Shown one piece after another: positions 9,225 through 17,687 of a stretch of 64,000 nucleotides of DNA. The position numbers were made by a program, and so were the translations under genes. The notes beneath the pieces are model-generated. The model ran no database searches, was not told where the DNA came from, and was given only the letters and a program-made list of their open reading frames with translations. Origin of the DNA: JBGANR01 sp044222225 (GTDB lineage Bacteria > Actinomycetota > Actinomycetes > Mycobacteriales > Mycobacteriaceae); NCBI GenBank assembly GCA_044222225.1, contig JBGANR010000004.1, positions 62,001 to 126,000 on the forward strand, given 5' to 3'. Each line of letters opens with the position of its first letter. The first letter of the stretch is position 1.

Positions 9225-9650
9225 TCAGCCGCCGAGGCTGCCGGTGCCCAGGCTGCCCCACGGATTCGGCTTGGGCGGCGCCTGCGTGACGGTGACCTCC
9301 ATGGCCCCTCCGATGGGGAACTCCCTGCTCTCCGCGGCGTACCAGCAGCGCACGGACACGTCGTAGGTGCCGGGTTGCAATGGTGATACGACGAGTGTCG
9401 CGCTGCCCGTGGCGTCGGGTGTCACGGGCGACGACTTGACGTCGACGCCGTTGCCCACGACGTGGCTGTAGCAGTCGGTGAGTACCGCCGGGAAGCGCCC
9501 CAGTGTCGTCGTGATCTTGCCGGGGCCCGGTGTGTGGTCGACGTCGACCTCGATGGCGTTGGCGGTCCCGGAGCCCAGCAGGACCGCGACCGTGGCGGCA
9601 CACGTGGCGGCCGCGCCGGTGACGCCGGCGAGTCGAGTGGAGGTTTTCAC
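9225..9650 (-). CDS. Small secreted two-cysteine Ig-like protein, tail PNPWGSLGTGSLGG (copy 1)
   Basis: A 141-aa protein with a Sec signal peptide (MKTSTRLAGVTG to ANA-IE), a single domain of about 95 residues and the tail PNPWGSLGTGSLGG. The mature domain has two cysteines: TDCYS, about 20 residues after GPGKITTTL, and the second in PGTYDVSVRC. That pattern recurs in five other proteins in this window. The GTYxVxVxC strand suggests an immunoglobulin-like beta sandwich with one disulfide; this is inference. The start is GTG at 9650, with GGAAGGAC upstream as in the two sister genes. The function is unknown. Confidence 0.75.
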   Translation of the reverse strand: MKTSTRLAGVTGAAATCAATVAVLLGSGTANAIEVDVDHTPGPGKITTTLGRFPAVLTDCYSHVVGNGVDVKSSPVTPDATGSATLVVSPLQPGTYDVSVRCWYAAESREFPIGGAMEVTVTQAPPKPNPWGSLGTGSLGG

Positions 9651-9827
9651 GATGATTCGTCCTTCCGTGGATTGATGGCGAATCGATCGTGTGGTCCGTT
9701 GCGACGGACGTCAACCGGGGTTCCTCCGGCGCGGTGGACGCCTTGTTTCGCTGATATCCAGCGCTTAAGCCGAAACGGGATTCTGTCGCCGAGGCGCATC
9801 GCGATGCCGCGTCGTACCGTGGAGCGG

Positions 9828-11207
9828 GTGAGTCGACCCACCACACTGGCCCAGCTCAAAGCCTCCGGACACGTCGCGAAGAGCGTCCGCGAGGAGCTGC
9901 GCGACAACCTGTTGACGGCGCTGCGGGAGAGCCGCGATCCCTGGCCGGGGATCGTCGGCTTCGACGAGACGGTGTTGCCGCAGCTGGAACGCGCCATCCT
10001 CGCAGGTCACGACCCCGTCCTCCTCGGTGAACGAGGGCAGGGCAAGACGCGACTGCTGCGCAGCGTCGTCAATCTCCTGGACGAGTACACGCCGGTCATC
10101 GCCGGCGCCGAGCTCGCCGAGCACCCCTACCGCCCCATCACGCCCGAGAGCCACCGCCGGGCGGCCGAACTGGGCGACGAGCTGCCGGTCGCGTGGCTGC
10201 ACCGCAGCGAGCGTTATACGGAGAAGCTGGCGACGCCGGACACGTCCGTCGCCGATCTCGTCGGCGACGTCGACCCGATGAAGGTCGCCGAGGGCCGGCA
10301 TCTCGGCGACCCCGAAACGATCCATTTCGGTCTCATCCCGCGCGCCCATCGCGGCATCTGCGTCATCAATGAGCTGCCCGACCTGGCCGAACGCATCCAG
10401 GTGGCGATGCTCAACGTCATGGAGGAGCGGGACGTCCAGATCCGCGGCTACACGCTGCGGCTGCCGCTCGACGTCTATCTGGCGGCGAGTGCCAACCCGG
10501 AGGACTACACCAATCGCGGCCGCATCATCACGCCGCTCAAGGATCGCTTCGGCGTCGAGATCCGCACGCACTACCCGCTGGAGCTGGCCGACGAGATCGC
10601 GATGATCGAGCAGGAGTCCCACCTCGTCGCGGCCGTGCCGAAGTATCTCGTCGAGGTCATCGCGCGGTTCACCCGGGGCGTCCGGGACAGTCCCGCGGTC
10701 GATCAGCGTTCGGGCGTCTCGGCGCGCTTCGCGATCGCCGCGACGGAGACGGCCGCCGCGGCGGCGCTGCGCCGGTCGGTGCTGCTCGGCGAGGACGTCG
10801 CCATCGCGCGGCCGATCGACCTCGCCGAACTGCCCGAGGTACTGCGCGGCAAGGTCGAGTTCGAGTCGACGGAATCGGGCCGTGAGCTGGAGGTGATGGA
10901 CCATCTGCTGCGCCGGGCGATCGCCGAGACGGCGTCGCGCCGGCTCTCGGGCGTCGATCTGGCGCCGATCGTCGCCCTGCTCGCGAGCGGGCATCCGGTG
11001 GAGACGGGCGAATCGGTCGCGGCGACCGAACTGCTCGGGGCGCTCGCGGCCGCCGCCGGCACGGTGGACGCGCTCGCCGCCAAGCTCGACGCCGGCACCG
11101 ACGGCGAGCGCGCCGCGGCCGCCGAGCTGGCCCTCGAAGCGCTGTATCTGACACGCAAGGTCGACAAGCGGTCAGGCGCTCCCGGCCGCGCGGTGTACGG
11201 GGGCTGA
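9828..11207 (+). CDS. MoxR/Mg-chelatase-like AAA+ ATPase
   Basis: A 459-aa AAA+ ATPase, positional homologue of Rv0958. Walker A is GERGQGKTRLL, Walker B is ICVINELPDL, and ASANPEDYTNRGRIITPLKD holds sensor and arginine-finger-type residues. MoxR proteins are chaperone-like ATPases that work with a VWA-domain partner, and the next gene is such a partner, 1 nt away. GTG 9828 matches the mycobacterial N-terminus (TLAQLKASGH), but only GGAG 3 nt away precedes it; ATG 9804 is the alternative. Client proteins are unknown. Confidence 0.85.
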   Translation: MSRPTTLAQLKASGHVAKSVREELRDNLLTALRESRDPWPGIVGFDETVLPQLERAILAGHDPVLLGERGQGKTRLLRSVVNLLDEYTPVIAGAELAEHPYRPITPESHRRAAELGDELPVAWLHRSERYTEKLATPDTSVADLVGDVDPMKVAEGRHLGDPETIHFGLIPRAHRGICVINELPDLAERIQVAMLNVMEERDVQIRGYTLRLPLDVYLAASANPEDYTNRGRIITPLKDRFGVEIRTHYPLELADEIAMIEQESHLVAAVPKYLVEVIARFTRGVRDSPAVDQRSGVSARFAIAATETAAAAALRRSVLLGEDVAIARPIDLAELPEVLRGKVEFESTESGRELEVMDHLLRRAIAETASRRLSGVDLAPIVALLASGHPVETGESVAATELLGALAAAAGTVDALAAKLDAGTDGERAAAAELALEALYLTRKVDKRSGAPGRAVYGG

Positions 11208-11208
11208 C

Positions 11209-13152
11209 GTGCCGCGCCGTTTCTCGCGCTACTCCCGCTACACCGGCGGCCCGGACCCGCTGGCGCCGCCCGTCGACGTCACGGCCGCGCTGCGGGAGAT
11301 CGGCGACGACGTCATGGGTGGCGCGTCGGCGTCGACGGCTCTGCGTGAGCTGCTGCGCCGCGGGCTCGGCGATCGCGACGGTCTCGACGCGCTGCGCCGC
11401 GACGTGCTGCGCCGGCGCCGGGAGCGGCTCGCCGACGCGAACCTGGAGGGCACCTTCGACGAGATCAAGAAGCTGCTCGACGAGGCCGTGCTCACCGAGC
11501 GCAAGCGTCTCGCTCGCGATCTCGACGACGCCGCCCGTTTCGCCGAGTTCACCCTCGCCGAGCTGTCGCCGTCGACCGCCGCCGCCGTCACCGAGCTCAC
11601 GGACTATCGCTGGCGCAGCCCGGAGGCCGCGGCGACGTACGCGAAGATCGGCGAACTCATGGGGCGTGAGCTGCTCGATCAGCGGTTCGCGGGGATGAAG
11701 CAGGCCCTCGAGGGCGCCACCGACGCCGACCGCGCGGAGATCGCGCAGATGCTCGCCGACCTGCGCGATCTCGTCGCCAAGCACAATCGCGGGGAGGCGT
11801 CCGAGCAGGATTTCGACGAGTTCATGACGCGGCACGGTCACCACTTCCCGGAGCAGCCTCAGACGCTCGACGAGCTCATCGACGCGCTCGCCCGGCGCGC
11901 CGCGGCGGCGCAGGCGTTCCGCAATTCGCTGACGCCCGAGCAGCGGGCCGAGCTCGATCAGCTCGCGCAGCAGGCGTTCGGCAGCGACGGCCTCATGTCC
12001 GCGCTCGCCGGTCTCGACGCCGAGTTGCGCCAGGCGCGTCCCGGATTCGACTGGGGCCGAAGCGAATCCGCCGACGGGCAGGCGGCGATGTCGATGGGGG
12101 AGGTGACGGCCGCGTTGGCCGACGTCGCCGATCTCGATGCGCTGGCCGAACAACTGTCGCAGCAGTATCCCGGGGCGTCGCTCGCGGACGTCGACCTCGA
12201 TGCGCTTGCCCGGCAGCTCGGTCCGGAGGCGGCGCGCCGCGCGTCCGACCTGGCGCGGCTCGACCGTGAACTGCGCGAGCGCGGCCTGCTCGACCGGGCG
12301 CCCGACGGCGCGCTGCGGCTCTCACCGGCGGCGATGCGCCGGCTCGGGGAGACGATCCTGCGTGATATCGCGGCGGAACTCGGCGGCGGCGAGCGGCTGT
12401 CGAGCCGGGCGGGCGCCTCGGCCGAGCCGACGGGCGCGAGCCGGCCGTGGCGTTTCGGTGACACCGAGCCGTGGGACGTCACGCGGACCGTCGGCAACGC
12501 CGTCGCGCGCGTCGCGGCGACAGGTGCCGACGCGTCACGGGGCGTCCGCCTGCAGGTCGACGACGTCGTCGTCGCCGAGACCGAGGCGCGCAGCAAGGCG
12601 GCCGTCGCGCTGCTCGTCGACACGTCGTTCTCGATGCTCGTCGAGGGCCGCTGGGTGCCGATGAAGCGGACGGCGCTTGCGCTCAACCACCTGGTGCAGA
12701 CCCGGTTCCGCTCCGACGAGCTCGCACTCATCGGCTTCGGCCGCGACGCGCAGCGCTACGACGCGGACGAGCTCGCGGCGCTCGACCACGACGGCACCCA
12801 GGGCACCAACCTGCACCACGCGCTACTGCTCGCGGGACGCCACCTGCGGCGACACCCCGGTACGACCCCGGTCGTCCTCATCGTCACCGACGGCGAACCG
12901 ACCGCGCACCGCGAGCCGGACGGGGAGTCGATCTTCTGGTATCCGCCGCTGCGCGAGACCATCGCGGCCACGATCCGCGAACTCGACGACCTCGCCCGCC
13001 TCGGCGCGCGCATCACGTTCTTCCGGCTCGGCGACGAGCCCGCACTCGCCCGTTTCCTCGACGCTGTCGCCCGCCGGGTGGGCGGGCGCGTCGTCGCGCC
13101 GACGCTCGACGGCCTCGGTGCGGCCGTCGTCGGCGACTATCTGCGCCGTTGA
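11209..13152 (+). CDS. VWA-domain protein partnered with MoxR ATPase
   Basis: A 647-aa protein, positional homologue of Rv0959. The N-terminal two thirds is alpha-helical and acidic/arginine-rich. The C-terminal von Willebrand A domain has the metal site DTSFSM near residue 470 (DxSxS) and GTNLHHALLLAGR as the distal threonine site. Such proteins bind metal-dependent ligands and pair with MoxR ATPases to insert metals or assemble complexes. The GTG start follows the ATPase stop at once, so the two form an operon. No signal peptide is seen. Confidence 0.85.
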   Translation: MPRRFSRYSRYTGGPDPLAPPVDVTAALREIGDDVMGGASASTALRELLRRGLGDRDGLDALRRDVLRRRRERLADANLEGTFDEIKKLLDEAVLTERKRLARDLDDAARFAEFTLAELSPSTAAAVTELTDYRWRSPEAAATYAKIGELMGRELLDQRFAGMKQALEGATDADRAEIAQMLADLRDLVAKHNRGEASEQDFDEFMTRHGHHFPEQPQTLDELIDALARRAAAAQAFRNSLTPEQRAELDQLAQQAFGSDGLMSALAGLDAELRQARPGFDWGRSESADGQAAMSMGEVTAALADVADLDALAEQLSQQYPGASLADVDLDALARQLGPEAARRASDLARLDRELRERGLLDRAPDGALRLSPAAMRRLGETILRDIAAELGGGERLSSRAGASAEPTGASRPWRFGDTEPWDVTRTVGNAVARVAATGADASRGVRLQVDDVVVAETEARSKAAVALLVDTSFSMLVEGRWVPMKRTALALNHLVQTRFRSDELALIGFGRDAQRYDADELAALDHDGTQGTNLHHALLLAGRHLRRHPGTTPVVLIVTDGEPTAHREPDGESIFWYPPLRETIAATIRELDDLARLGARITFFRLGDEPALARFLDAVARRVGGRVVAPTLDGLGAAVVGDYLRR

Positions 13153-13183
13153 CGGCCGGCCGAGTCGTCGGTCCGGTGTTCTC

Positions 13184-13615
13184 TCAGCCGCCGAGACTGC
13201 CGGTACCGATGTCGCCCAGGCTGCCCCACGGATTCGGTGTGGTCGGTGTCGCTTCGGTGACGACGATGCCCGAGGTCTCGTCGAGCATCAGTTCCGATAC
13301 ACCTTCCACTCCGCAGAAGACGGACACCGTGTAGGTGCCGGGCTCCAGGGGTGACACGACGAGCGTGACGCCGTGCTCTGCATCAGGATCGACTTTCGGG
13401 GACCTCACGAGGACGGTCTCGTTCAACGCGCGGCTGTAGCAGCCCGCCAGGTATGACGGGACGGCCGTGACCGTCGTCGTGATCTTGCCGGGGCCGGGCT
13501 GATGGTCGAAGCCGGGGGCGGCGTGGCCGACGCCGGCGCCCAACAGGATCGAGGCGGCGGTGGCGGCCACGGTCGCGACGCCGGTGACGCCTGCGAGCCG
13601 AGCAGAGATCTTCAC
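13184..13615 (-). CDS. Small secreted two-cysteine Ig-like protein, tail PNPWGSLGDIGTGSLGG (copy 2)
   Basis: A 143-aa paralogue of the protein at 9225-9650. The signal peptide is VKISARLAGVTGVATVAATA to GHA-AP. The mature domain has GPGKITTTVTAVP, CYSR, PLEPGTYTVSVFC and the tail PNPWGSLGDIGTGSLGG. There are exactly two mature cysteines. GTG 13615 aligns with the sister starts; GGAAGGAC lies 8 nt upstream. It is 43 nt downstream of copy 3 on the same strand, so the two look like a tandem duplication, perhaps co-transcribed. Confidence 0.75.
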   Translation of the reverse strand: MKISARLAGVTGVATVAATAASILLGAGVGHAAPGFDHQPGPGKITTTVTAVPSYLAGCYSRALNETVLVRSPKVDPDAEHGVTLVVSPLEPGTYTVSVFCGVEGVSELMLDETSGIVVTEATPTTPNPWGSLGDIGTGSLGG

Positions 13616-13658
13616 GAAGGGTGGTCCTTCCACAGGGACTGATCGAGCGGGGGGACCG

Positions 13659-14129
13659 TCAGCCGCCGAGGCTGCCGGTACCGATGTCGCCGAGACTGCC
13701 CCACGGATTCGGCTTGGGGGTGGTGGTGGTCGGCGTGGTCGTCGGCGGTGCCTCGGTGACGACGATCTCCTCTTCGTCGGCCACGGCGCCGTATCCGCCG
13801 CCCACCGGCTTGCATTCGACGATAACGAGGTAGGTGCCGGGCTGCAACGGCGAGATGACGAGGGTGGCCTTGCCTTCTGCGACTGCGACGACCGGGGATT
13901 CGACGAGGGGCGTGCCGTCCGGCGCGTTCAGGTCGCCCGCCGAACTCTTGCAGGACTCCGCATCCGCGGGCATGTTCGTCACTGTCGACGTGATCTTGCC
14001 TGCGCCGGGCGTATTGACGACGGTGATCGGATCGGCGTTGCCGGTTCCGGTGCCCAGCAGGATCGCGGCCGTGGCTGCGGCGACGGTCGCGACGCCGGTG
14101 ACACCGGCGAGTCGAGTGGAGGTCTTCAC
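13659..14129 (-). CDS. Small secreted two-cysteine Ig-like protein, tail PNPWGSLGDIGTGSLGG (copy 3)
   Basis: A 156-aa paralogue of copies 1 and 2. The signal peptide is VKTSTRLAGVTGVATVAAA to GNA-DP. The two mature cysteines are in ESCKSS and PGTYLVIVEC. A proline/threonine linker (PPTTTPTTTTPKP) joins the domain to the same tail as copy 2. The frame stays open upstream to 14507, but GTG 14129 aligns exactly with the other copies and has GGGAAGGAC upstream. The function is unknown. Confidence 0.75.
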   Translation of the reverse strand: MKTSTRLAGVTGVATVAAATAAILLGTGTGNADPITVVNTPGAGKITSTVTNMPADAESCKSSAGDLNAPDGTPLVESPVVAVAEGKATLVISPLQPGTYLVIVECKPVGGGYGAVADEEEIVVTEAPPTTTPTTTTPKPNPWGSLGDIGTGSLGG

Positions 14130-14325
14130 GAGGAGGTGGTCCTTCCCAAGGATCGATGTGGAGTGAATCGATCCTGTGTGCGGACGCTGTGCATGACCAA
14201 GCCGTAGCCGACACCACACCGGTATTACGCCGGACGCGTGAATACGTCGGGCGGGGTGTGTCGGTCGAACAGACGATGTCGTCCACCGCGCTGGACGAAC
14301 CCCGCCGTGCGCGAGCGGGCGCGTG

Positions 14326-15264
14326 TCAGGCCGACAAGAACGCCGAGACGAGCAGCATCGCCGGGATCGCGCCGACCGTCGTGACGAACGCGGTGTCGCG
14401 GGCCAGCACCATGCCGCGCTGATAGTGCGTGGCGTAGACGAGGACGGTCTGCGCCGTCGGCAGGGTGGCGAGGATGACGTCCGCGTAGAGCTGTTCCCCG
14501 GATTCACCGATCGCGTAGCGGGCGAGCAGGAAGACGATGAGCGGCTGGACGAGAAGCTTGAGCGCCGAGGCCAGCGCCACGTCGACCCGCGGACTGTCGC
14601 GACGCAGCACCGGACTGTCCATCAGGGCGATGCCGAAGATGAGGAGCGCGCCGGGCACGGCCATCTCGCCGATGAGCCGTACCGGTTCGAGCAGTGCCGA
14701 CGGCGGCTGGAGGTCGGTCAGCGCGACGAAGAGGCCGAGGGCCGCCGCGACGACGATCGGGTTGCGCAGCGAGGAGCCGACGGCCCGCCGCGCCAACGCG
14801 AGTCCGGATACGCGGACCGGCGACGTCGAGATGTCGAGCACGGTGACCGCGAGCGGTCCGTACGCGACGATCTGGTACAGCAGCAGCGGCGCGATGACCG
14901 AGGTGTCGTGCAGGACGTAGGTCGCGATGGGGAGCCCGAGATTGGCGCTGTTGACGTAAGACGTCGCGAGCCCGCCGATGATCGCGTCCGGCGTCGGGCG
15001 GCGCAGCCACAGCTTCGCGGCGAGCAGGTAGATCGCGCCGGTCGCCGCGGCGCTGACGGCCGCGAGTACGAGCGTCCAGGAGAAGACGGTGGAGAAGTCG
15101 GATTCGGCGAGAACGCCGAAGAGCAGTGCCGGTGTGGAGACGTAGAAGGTGAGCCGGGAGAGCGTGAGCTGGGCGTTCTCGCCGAGAACGCGGGTTCGGC
15201 CGAGGACGCAGCCGACGAGGACGATGACGGTGATGATCGCAAAACCGTGCGCGACCCCGATCAC
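14326..15264 (-). CDS. AEC-family (auxin efflux carrier-like) transporter
   Basis: An integral membrane transporter, about 312 aa and about ten helices. It starts VIGVAHGFAIITVIVLVGC, and the family features YVNSANLGLPIATYV and ILATLPTAQTVLVYA lie in the fourth and last-but-one segments. AEC proteins move organic anions such as malate or malonate in bacteria; the substrate here is not predictable. GTG 15264 was chosen because the hydrophobic N-terminal helix begins there and GGGGAA precedes it by 6 nt. A 21-bp inverted repeat separates it from rpsR upstream. Confidence 0.85.
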   Translation of the reverse strand: MIGVAHGFAIITVIVLVGCVLGRTRVLGENAQLTLSRLTFYVSTPALLFGVLAESDFSTVFSWTLVLAAVSAAATGAIYLLAAKLWLRRPTPDAIIGGLATSYVNSANLGLPIATYVLHDTSVIAPLLLYQIVAYGPLAVTVLDISTSPVRVSGLALARRAVGSSLRNPIVVAAALGLFVALTDLQPPSALLEPVRLIGEMAVPGALLIFGIALMDSPVLRRDSPRVDVALASALKLLVQPLIVFLLARYAIGESGEQLYADVILATLPTAQTVLVYATHYQRGMVLARDTAFVTTVGAIPAMLLVSAFLSA

Positions 15265-15293
15265 CTGCCGTTCCCCATCACCCCGTGACCGTA

Positions 15294-15354
15294 ACCTGTC
15301 GCCCAGCGGGCGGACGCGACGCATATGGTCGCTTCCGCCCGCTGGGCGACAGGT
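15294..15354. terminator. Long perfect inverted repeat (21-bp arms, 19-nt loop)
   Basis: Arms at 15294-15314 and 15334-15354 are exact reverse complements (left arm begins ACCTGTCGCCCAGCGG). It lies after the rpsR stop (minus strand) and before the AEC transporter start. It is very GC-rich with no T run, so it may be a factor-independent terminator or an operator-like palindrome. Confidence 0.5.
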
Positions 15355-15368
15355 ACTGGTCGGTCAGT

Positions 15369-15599
15369 TCAGCGATAGGGCAGCAGCGCCATCTCCCGGG
15401 CGTTCTTGATGGCCGTCGCGACGTTCCGCTGCTGCCGCGGCTCGAGCCCCGTGACCGATCGCGCCCGGATCCGTCCGCGATCGGAGATGAACCGGCGCAA
15501 CAGCTCGGTGTCCTTGTAGTCGATGTGCTGGGCGCCGGCCAGCGGGTTCGACTTGGGTTTGCGGGGCGCCGCGCCGCGGCGCTTTCCGCGGGGCGTCAC
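15369..15599 (-). CDS. rpsR2: 30S ribosomal protein S18, zinc-independent type
   Basis: A 76-aa S18 paralogue (FISDRGRIRARSVTGLEPRQ, then RNVATAIKNAREMALLPY). It has no cysteines, unlike zinc-binding S18, so it is the C-minus form that replaces the zinc form under zinc starvation. GTG 15599 overlaps the rpsN2 stop (GTGA). It is the last gene of the four-gene operon rpmB2-rpmG2-rpsN2-rpsR2, presumably controlled by the Zur-type box at 16315-16330. Gene numbering follows mycobacterial use. Confidence 0.9.
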   Translation of the reverse strand: MTPRGKRRGAAPRKPKSNPLAGAQHIDYKDTELLRRFISDRGRIRARSVTGLEPRQQRNVATAIKNAREMALLPYR

Positions 15600-15901
15600 C
15601 AGCTGGCCTTCGAGATGCCGGGCAACTCGCCCGCGTGGGCCATCTGCCGGAAGCGGATGCGCGATATACCGGCCTTGCCGATGTAGCCGCGCGGCCGGCC
15701 GTCGACGCTGTCTCTGTTGCGCAGCCGCGTCGGGCTCGCGTCCCGCGGTTGCGCACGCAATTCGCGCAGCGCGGCCTCGCGTGCGGCGGGCGTCGTGCTC
15801 GGTCGGCCGATGATCGTCTTGAGTTCGCGGCGGCGTTCGGCGTATCGGGCCACGACGGCCCTGCGTCGTTCGTCGGCGGCGATCTTCGCCTTGGTGGCCA
15901 T
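15596..15901 (-). CDS. rpsN2: 30S ribosomal protein S14, zinc-independent type
   Basis: A 101-aa long-form S14 (C-minus) with RPRGYIGKAGISRIRFRQMA and no zinc-ribbon cysteines. The zinc-binding form is about 61 aa with four Cys. It lies directly after rpmG2 and overlaps rpsR2 by 4 nt. It is likely used under zinc limitation in place of the zinc-binding paralogue, which is not in this window. Confidence 0.92.
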   Translation of the reverse strand: MATKAKIAADERRRAVVARYAERRRELKTIIGRPSTTPAAREAALRELRAQPRDASPTRLRNRDSVDGRPRGYIGKAGISRIRFRQMAHAGELPGISKASW

Positions 15902-16066
15902 TCAGCGGTCCTCTCGGAAGTCGACGTGGCGCCGCACCACCGGGTCGTATTTGCGCAGCACCATGCGGTCGGGGTCGTTGCGGCGGTTCTTGCGGGTGAC
16001 GTACGTGTAGCCGGTGCCCGCGGTGCTCCGGAGTTTGACGATCGGACGGAGCTCGTTGCGCGCCAT
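15902..16066 (-). CDS. rpmG2: 50S ribosomal protein L33, zinc-independent type
   Basis: A 54-aa L33 (MARNELRPIVKLRSTAGTGY, TYVTRKNRRNDPDRMVLRKY) without the CxxC pairs of the zinc form. ATG 16066 overlaps the rpmB2 stop by one base (TGATG). It is the second gene of the alternative-ribosome operon. Confidence 0.92.
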   Translation of the reverse strand: MARNELRPIVKLRSTAGTGYTYVTRKNRRNDPDRMVLRKYDPVVRRHVDFREDR

Positions 16067-16302
16067 CAGACCTTCTCCCCGCGGGCGCGGATACGGGCGA
16101 CGGCGGCCTCGACGCCGATGCGATCGATCGTCTTGACGGCGCTGGTGGCGAGCCGCAGCCGGACGGTGCGTCCCTCGCTGGGCAGGAAGTAGCGTTTGGT
16201 GACGATGTTCGGGTTGAACCGTCGGCGCGTGCGGCGATGACTGTGCGAGACGGCGTTGCCGAAGCCGGGCTGTTTCCCGGTGAGCTGGCAGCGGGCGGAC
16301 AC
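16066..16302 (-). CDS. rpmB2: 50S ribosomal protein L28, zinc-independent type
   Basis: A 78-aa L28 (SARCQLTGKQPGFGNAVSHS, RRFNPNIVTKRYFLPSEGR). It has one cysteine, so it lacks the zinc-ribbon pairs. GTG 16302 has GGAGGAG at 16305-16311. It is the first gene of the minus-strand operon; the Zur-type box 16315-16330 lies 13 nt before its start, well placed to block transcription when zinc is present. Confidence 0.92.
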   Translation of the reverse strand: MSARCQLTGKQPGFGNAVSHSHRRTRRRFNPNIVTKRYFLPSEGRTVRLRLATSAVKTIDRIGVEAAVARIRARGEKV

Positions 16303-16314
16303 ATCTCCTCCAAA

Positions 16315-16330
16315 TGAAAATCGTTGTCGA
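16315..16330. promoter_or_regulatory. Zur-type operator, box 1 (rpmB2 side)
   Basis: TGAAAATCGTTGTCGA. The left half TGAAAATC matches the known actinobacterial Zur box (TGAAAATGATTTTCA). It agrees at 14 of 16 bases with box 2, and both lie in the gap between a zinc-free ribosomal operon and a CobW-like gene, the classic Zur regulon. Confidence 0.75.
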
Positions 16331-16368
16331 CAAGTGGACGCGGCCACGCTACTCTCGGACGCTGTTAA

Positions 16369-16384
16369 TGACAACCGTTGTCGA
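16369..16384. promoter_or_regulatory. Zur-type operator, box 2 (CobW side)
   Basis: TGACAACCGTTGTCGA, with an inner palindrome GACAAC-C-GTTGTC. It lies 16 nt before the GTG of the CobW-like gene and starts 54 bp from box 1. Confidence 0.72.
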
Positions 16385-16400
16385 TATGGAGGTCTGCCTC

Positions 16401-17687
16401 GTGAATCGCCGAGATCCGTCGGCCCGTACTCCGCTCATCGTCGTGACCGGGCTCGCGGGGCCGTCGGCTCAGGCCGTGGAGCGGCTCGCGGCGCCCCCGG
16501 CAGGCGGCGGCGCGACCGTGGTCGTGCGGCACGACCTCGCGGCCGTCGACGACGGCCTCGTGGGTCGCACGCTGCGCACCGTCGCCCCGGGCCGGGACGA
16601 CACGGTCGGCGGCGTCGTCGAGCTGGAACACGGCTGCCTGTCCTGCGCGCTGCGGGACGACCTTCTGCCGCTGTTGCGCGCGCTGCACCGGCGCGAGGAC
16701 GTCGGGCGCATCGTGCTCGCGCTCGACCAGGCCTTCGAGGCCGAGCGGGTGTGCTTCGCGATCGAGCACACCGTCGTCGGCGGCCCCGGCATGGTGGACG
16801 CGCCGGCCGCTCGCGACGTCGAGATCGTCGGCGTCGTCGGTGCTGTCGACGCCCGCAGCTGGGTCGCCGACGCACTCGGCGACGAGGAGGCCGCCGAGCG
16901 CGGCATCGGCGGAGGCCACGCGGATGACGAGCGCACGGTCGCCCAACTCGTCGTCGGCCACGTCGAGTTCGCGGACGTCGTCCTCGTCACCGATGCCGGG
17001 GTCGCGCCGTGGGGCGACGGCACGCTCGCCGCGATCGTGCGCAGGCTCGCGCCCACCGCCCGCGTCGGCTGGGGCGTCGACGGCGTCGAGACGCTGCTGC
17101 GCACGCTGCCCGCCGACGCCCGACGCGGCGCCGCGACGGATCCGCACGGTCCGCTGCTGCGCGGCACGCCGCCGCTCGAATCGGAGAACGGCGTGGTCGT
17201 GCATCACTTCACGGCGACGCGGCCGTTCCACCCGACGCGGCTGCACGAGGCCGTCGATGTGCTGCTCGACGGCGTCGTCGCCGCTCGCGGGCGGGTGTGG
17301 GTCGCGGCGGCGCCCGACAGCGTGCTGTGGCTGGAGTCGGCGGGCGGCGGGATGCGGTTCGCCGACGTCGGACGCTGGCTGGCCGCCATGCGCGACGCCG
17401 AGCGGGACGCGCAGTCGGCCGATCGGCTCGCGTTCGCCGCGCTGCGCTGGCACGGGCTCTTCGGCGACCGTCACCAGGCCGTATCGCTCGTCTGCCACGG
17501 CGCCGATCCGGCGGTGATCGACGCCGCCCTGCGCGAGGCTCTGCTCGACGACGCCGAGCTCGCCCTCGGCGAACGCGCCTGGCGGGCCTGGCCCAACCCG
17601 TTCGGTGAGTTCCACACCGACCCCTGCCGCGACGACGAGCCGGCGCCCGTCGGCACCGACGGCGACCACACCGATGAGGAGCGATGA
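16401..17687 (+). CDS. CobW/COG0523-like protein, Zur-regulated
   Basis: A 428-aa protein of the CobW/COG0523 superfamily, thought to supply metal under zinc shortage. The N-terminal P-loop is degenerate: VVTGLAGPSAQ stands where GxxGAGKTT is expected, so GTP binding is doubtful; from memory, mycobacterial Rv0106 has a similar change. The metal-site segment is HGCLSCALRDDLLPLL. The C-terminal CobW domain has VVHHFTATRPFHPTRLHE and a WRAWPNPFGEFHTDPCRDDE tail. GTG 16401 has GGAGG at 16388-16392. It overlaps the L31 gene and shares a divergent Zur-type control region with rpmB2. Confidence 0.82.
   Translation: MNRRDPSARTPLIVVTGLAGPSAQAVERLAAPPAGGGATVVVRHDLAAVDDGLVGRTLRTVAPGRDDTVGGVVELEHGCLSCALRDDLLPLLRALHRREDVGRIVLALDQAFEAERVCFAIEHTVVGGPGMVDAPAARDVEIVGVVGAVDARSWVADALGDEEAAERGIGGGHADDERTVAQLVVGHVEFADVVLVTDAGVAPWGDGTLAAIVRRLAPTARVGWGVDGVETLLRTLPADARRGAATDPHGPLLRGTPPLESENGVVVHHFTATRPFHPTRLHEAVDVLLDGVVAARGRVWVAAAPDSVLWLESAGGGMRFADVGRWLAAMRDAERDAQSADRLAFAALRWHGLFGDRHQAVSLVCHGADPAVIDAALREALLDDAELALGERAWRAWPNPFGEFHTDPCRDDEPAPVGTDGDHTDEER

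Noticed and set aside
14130..14507. N-terminal extension of the third secreted protein
   Set aside because: The extension has no similarity, precedes a clean signal peptide, and overlaps the 3' end of the AEC gene.
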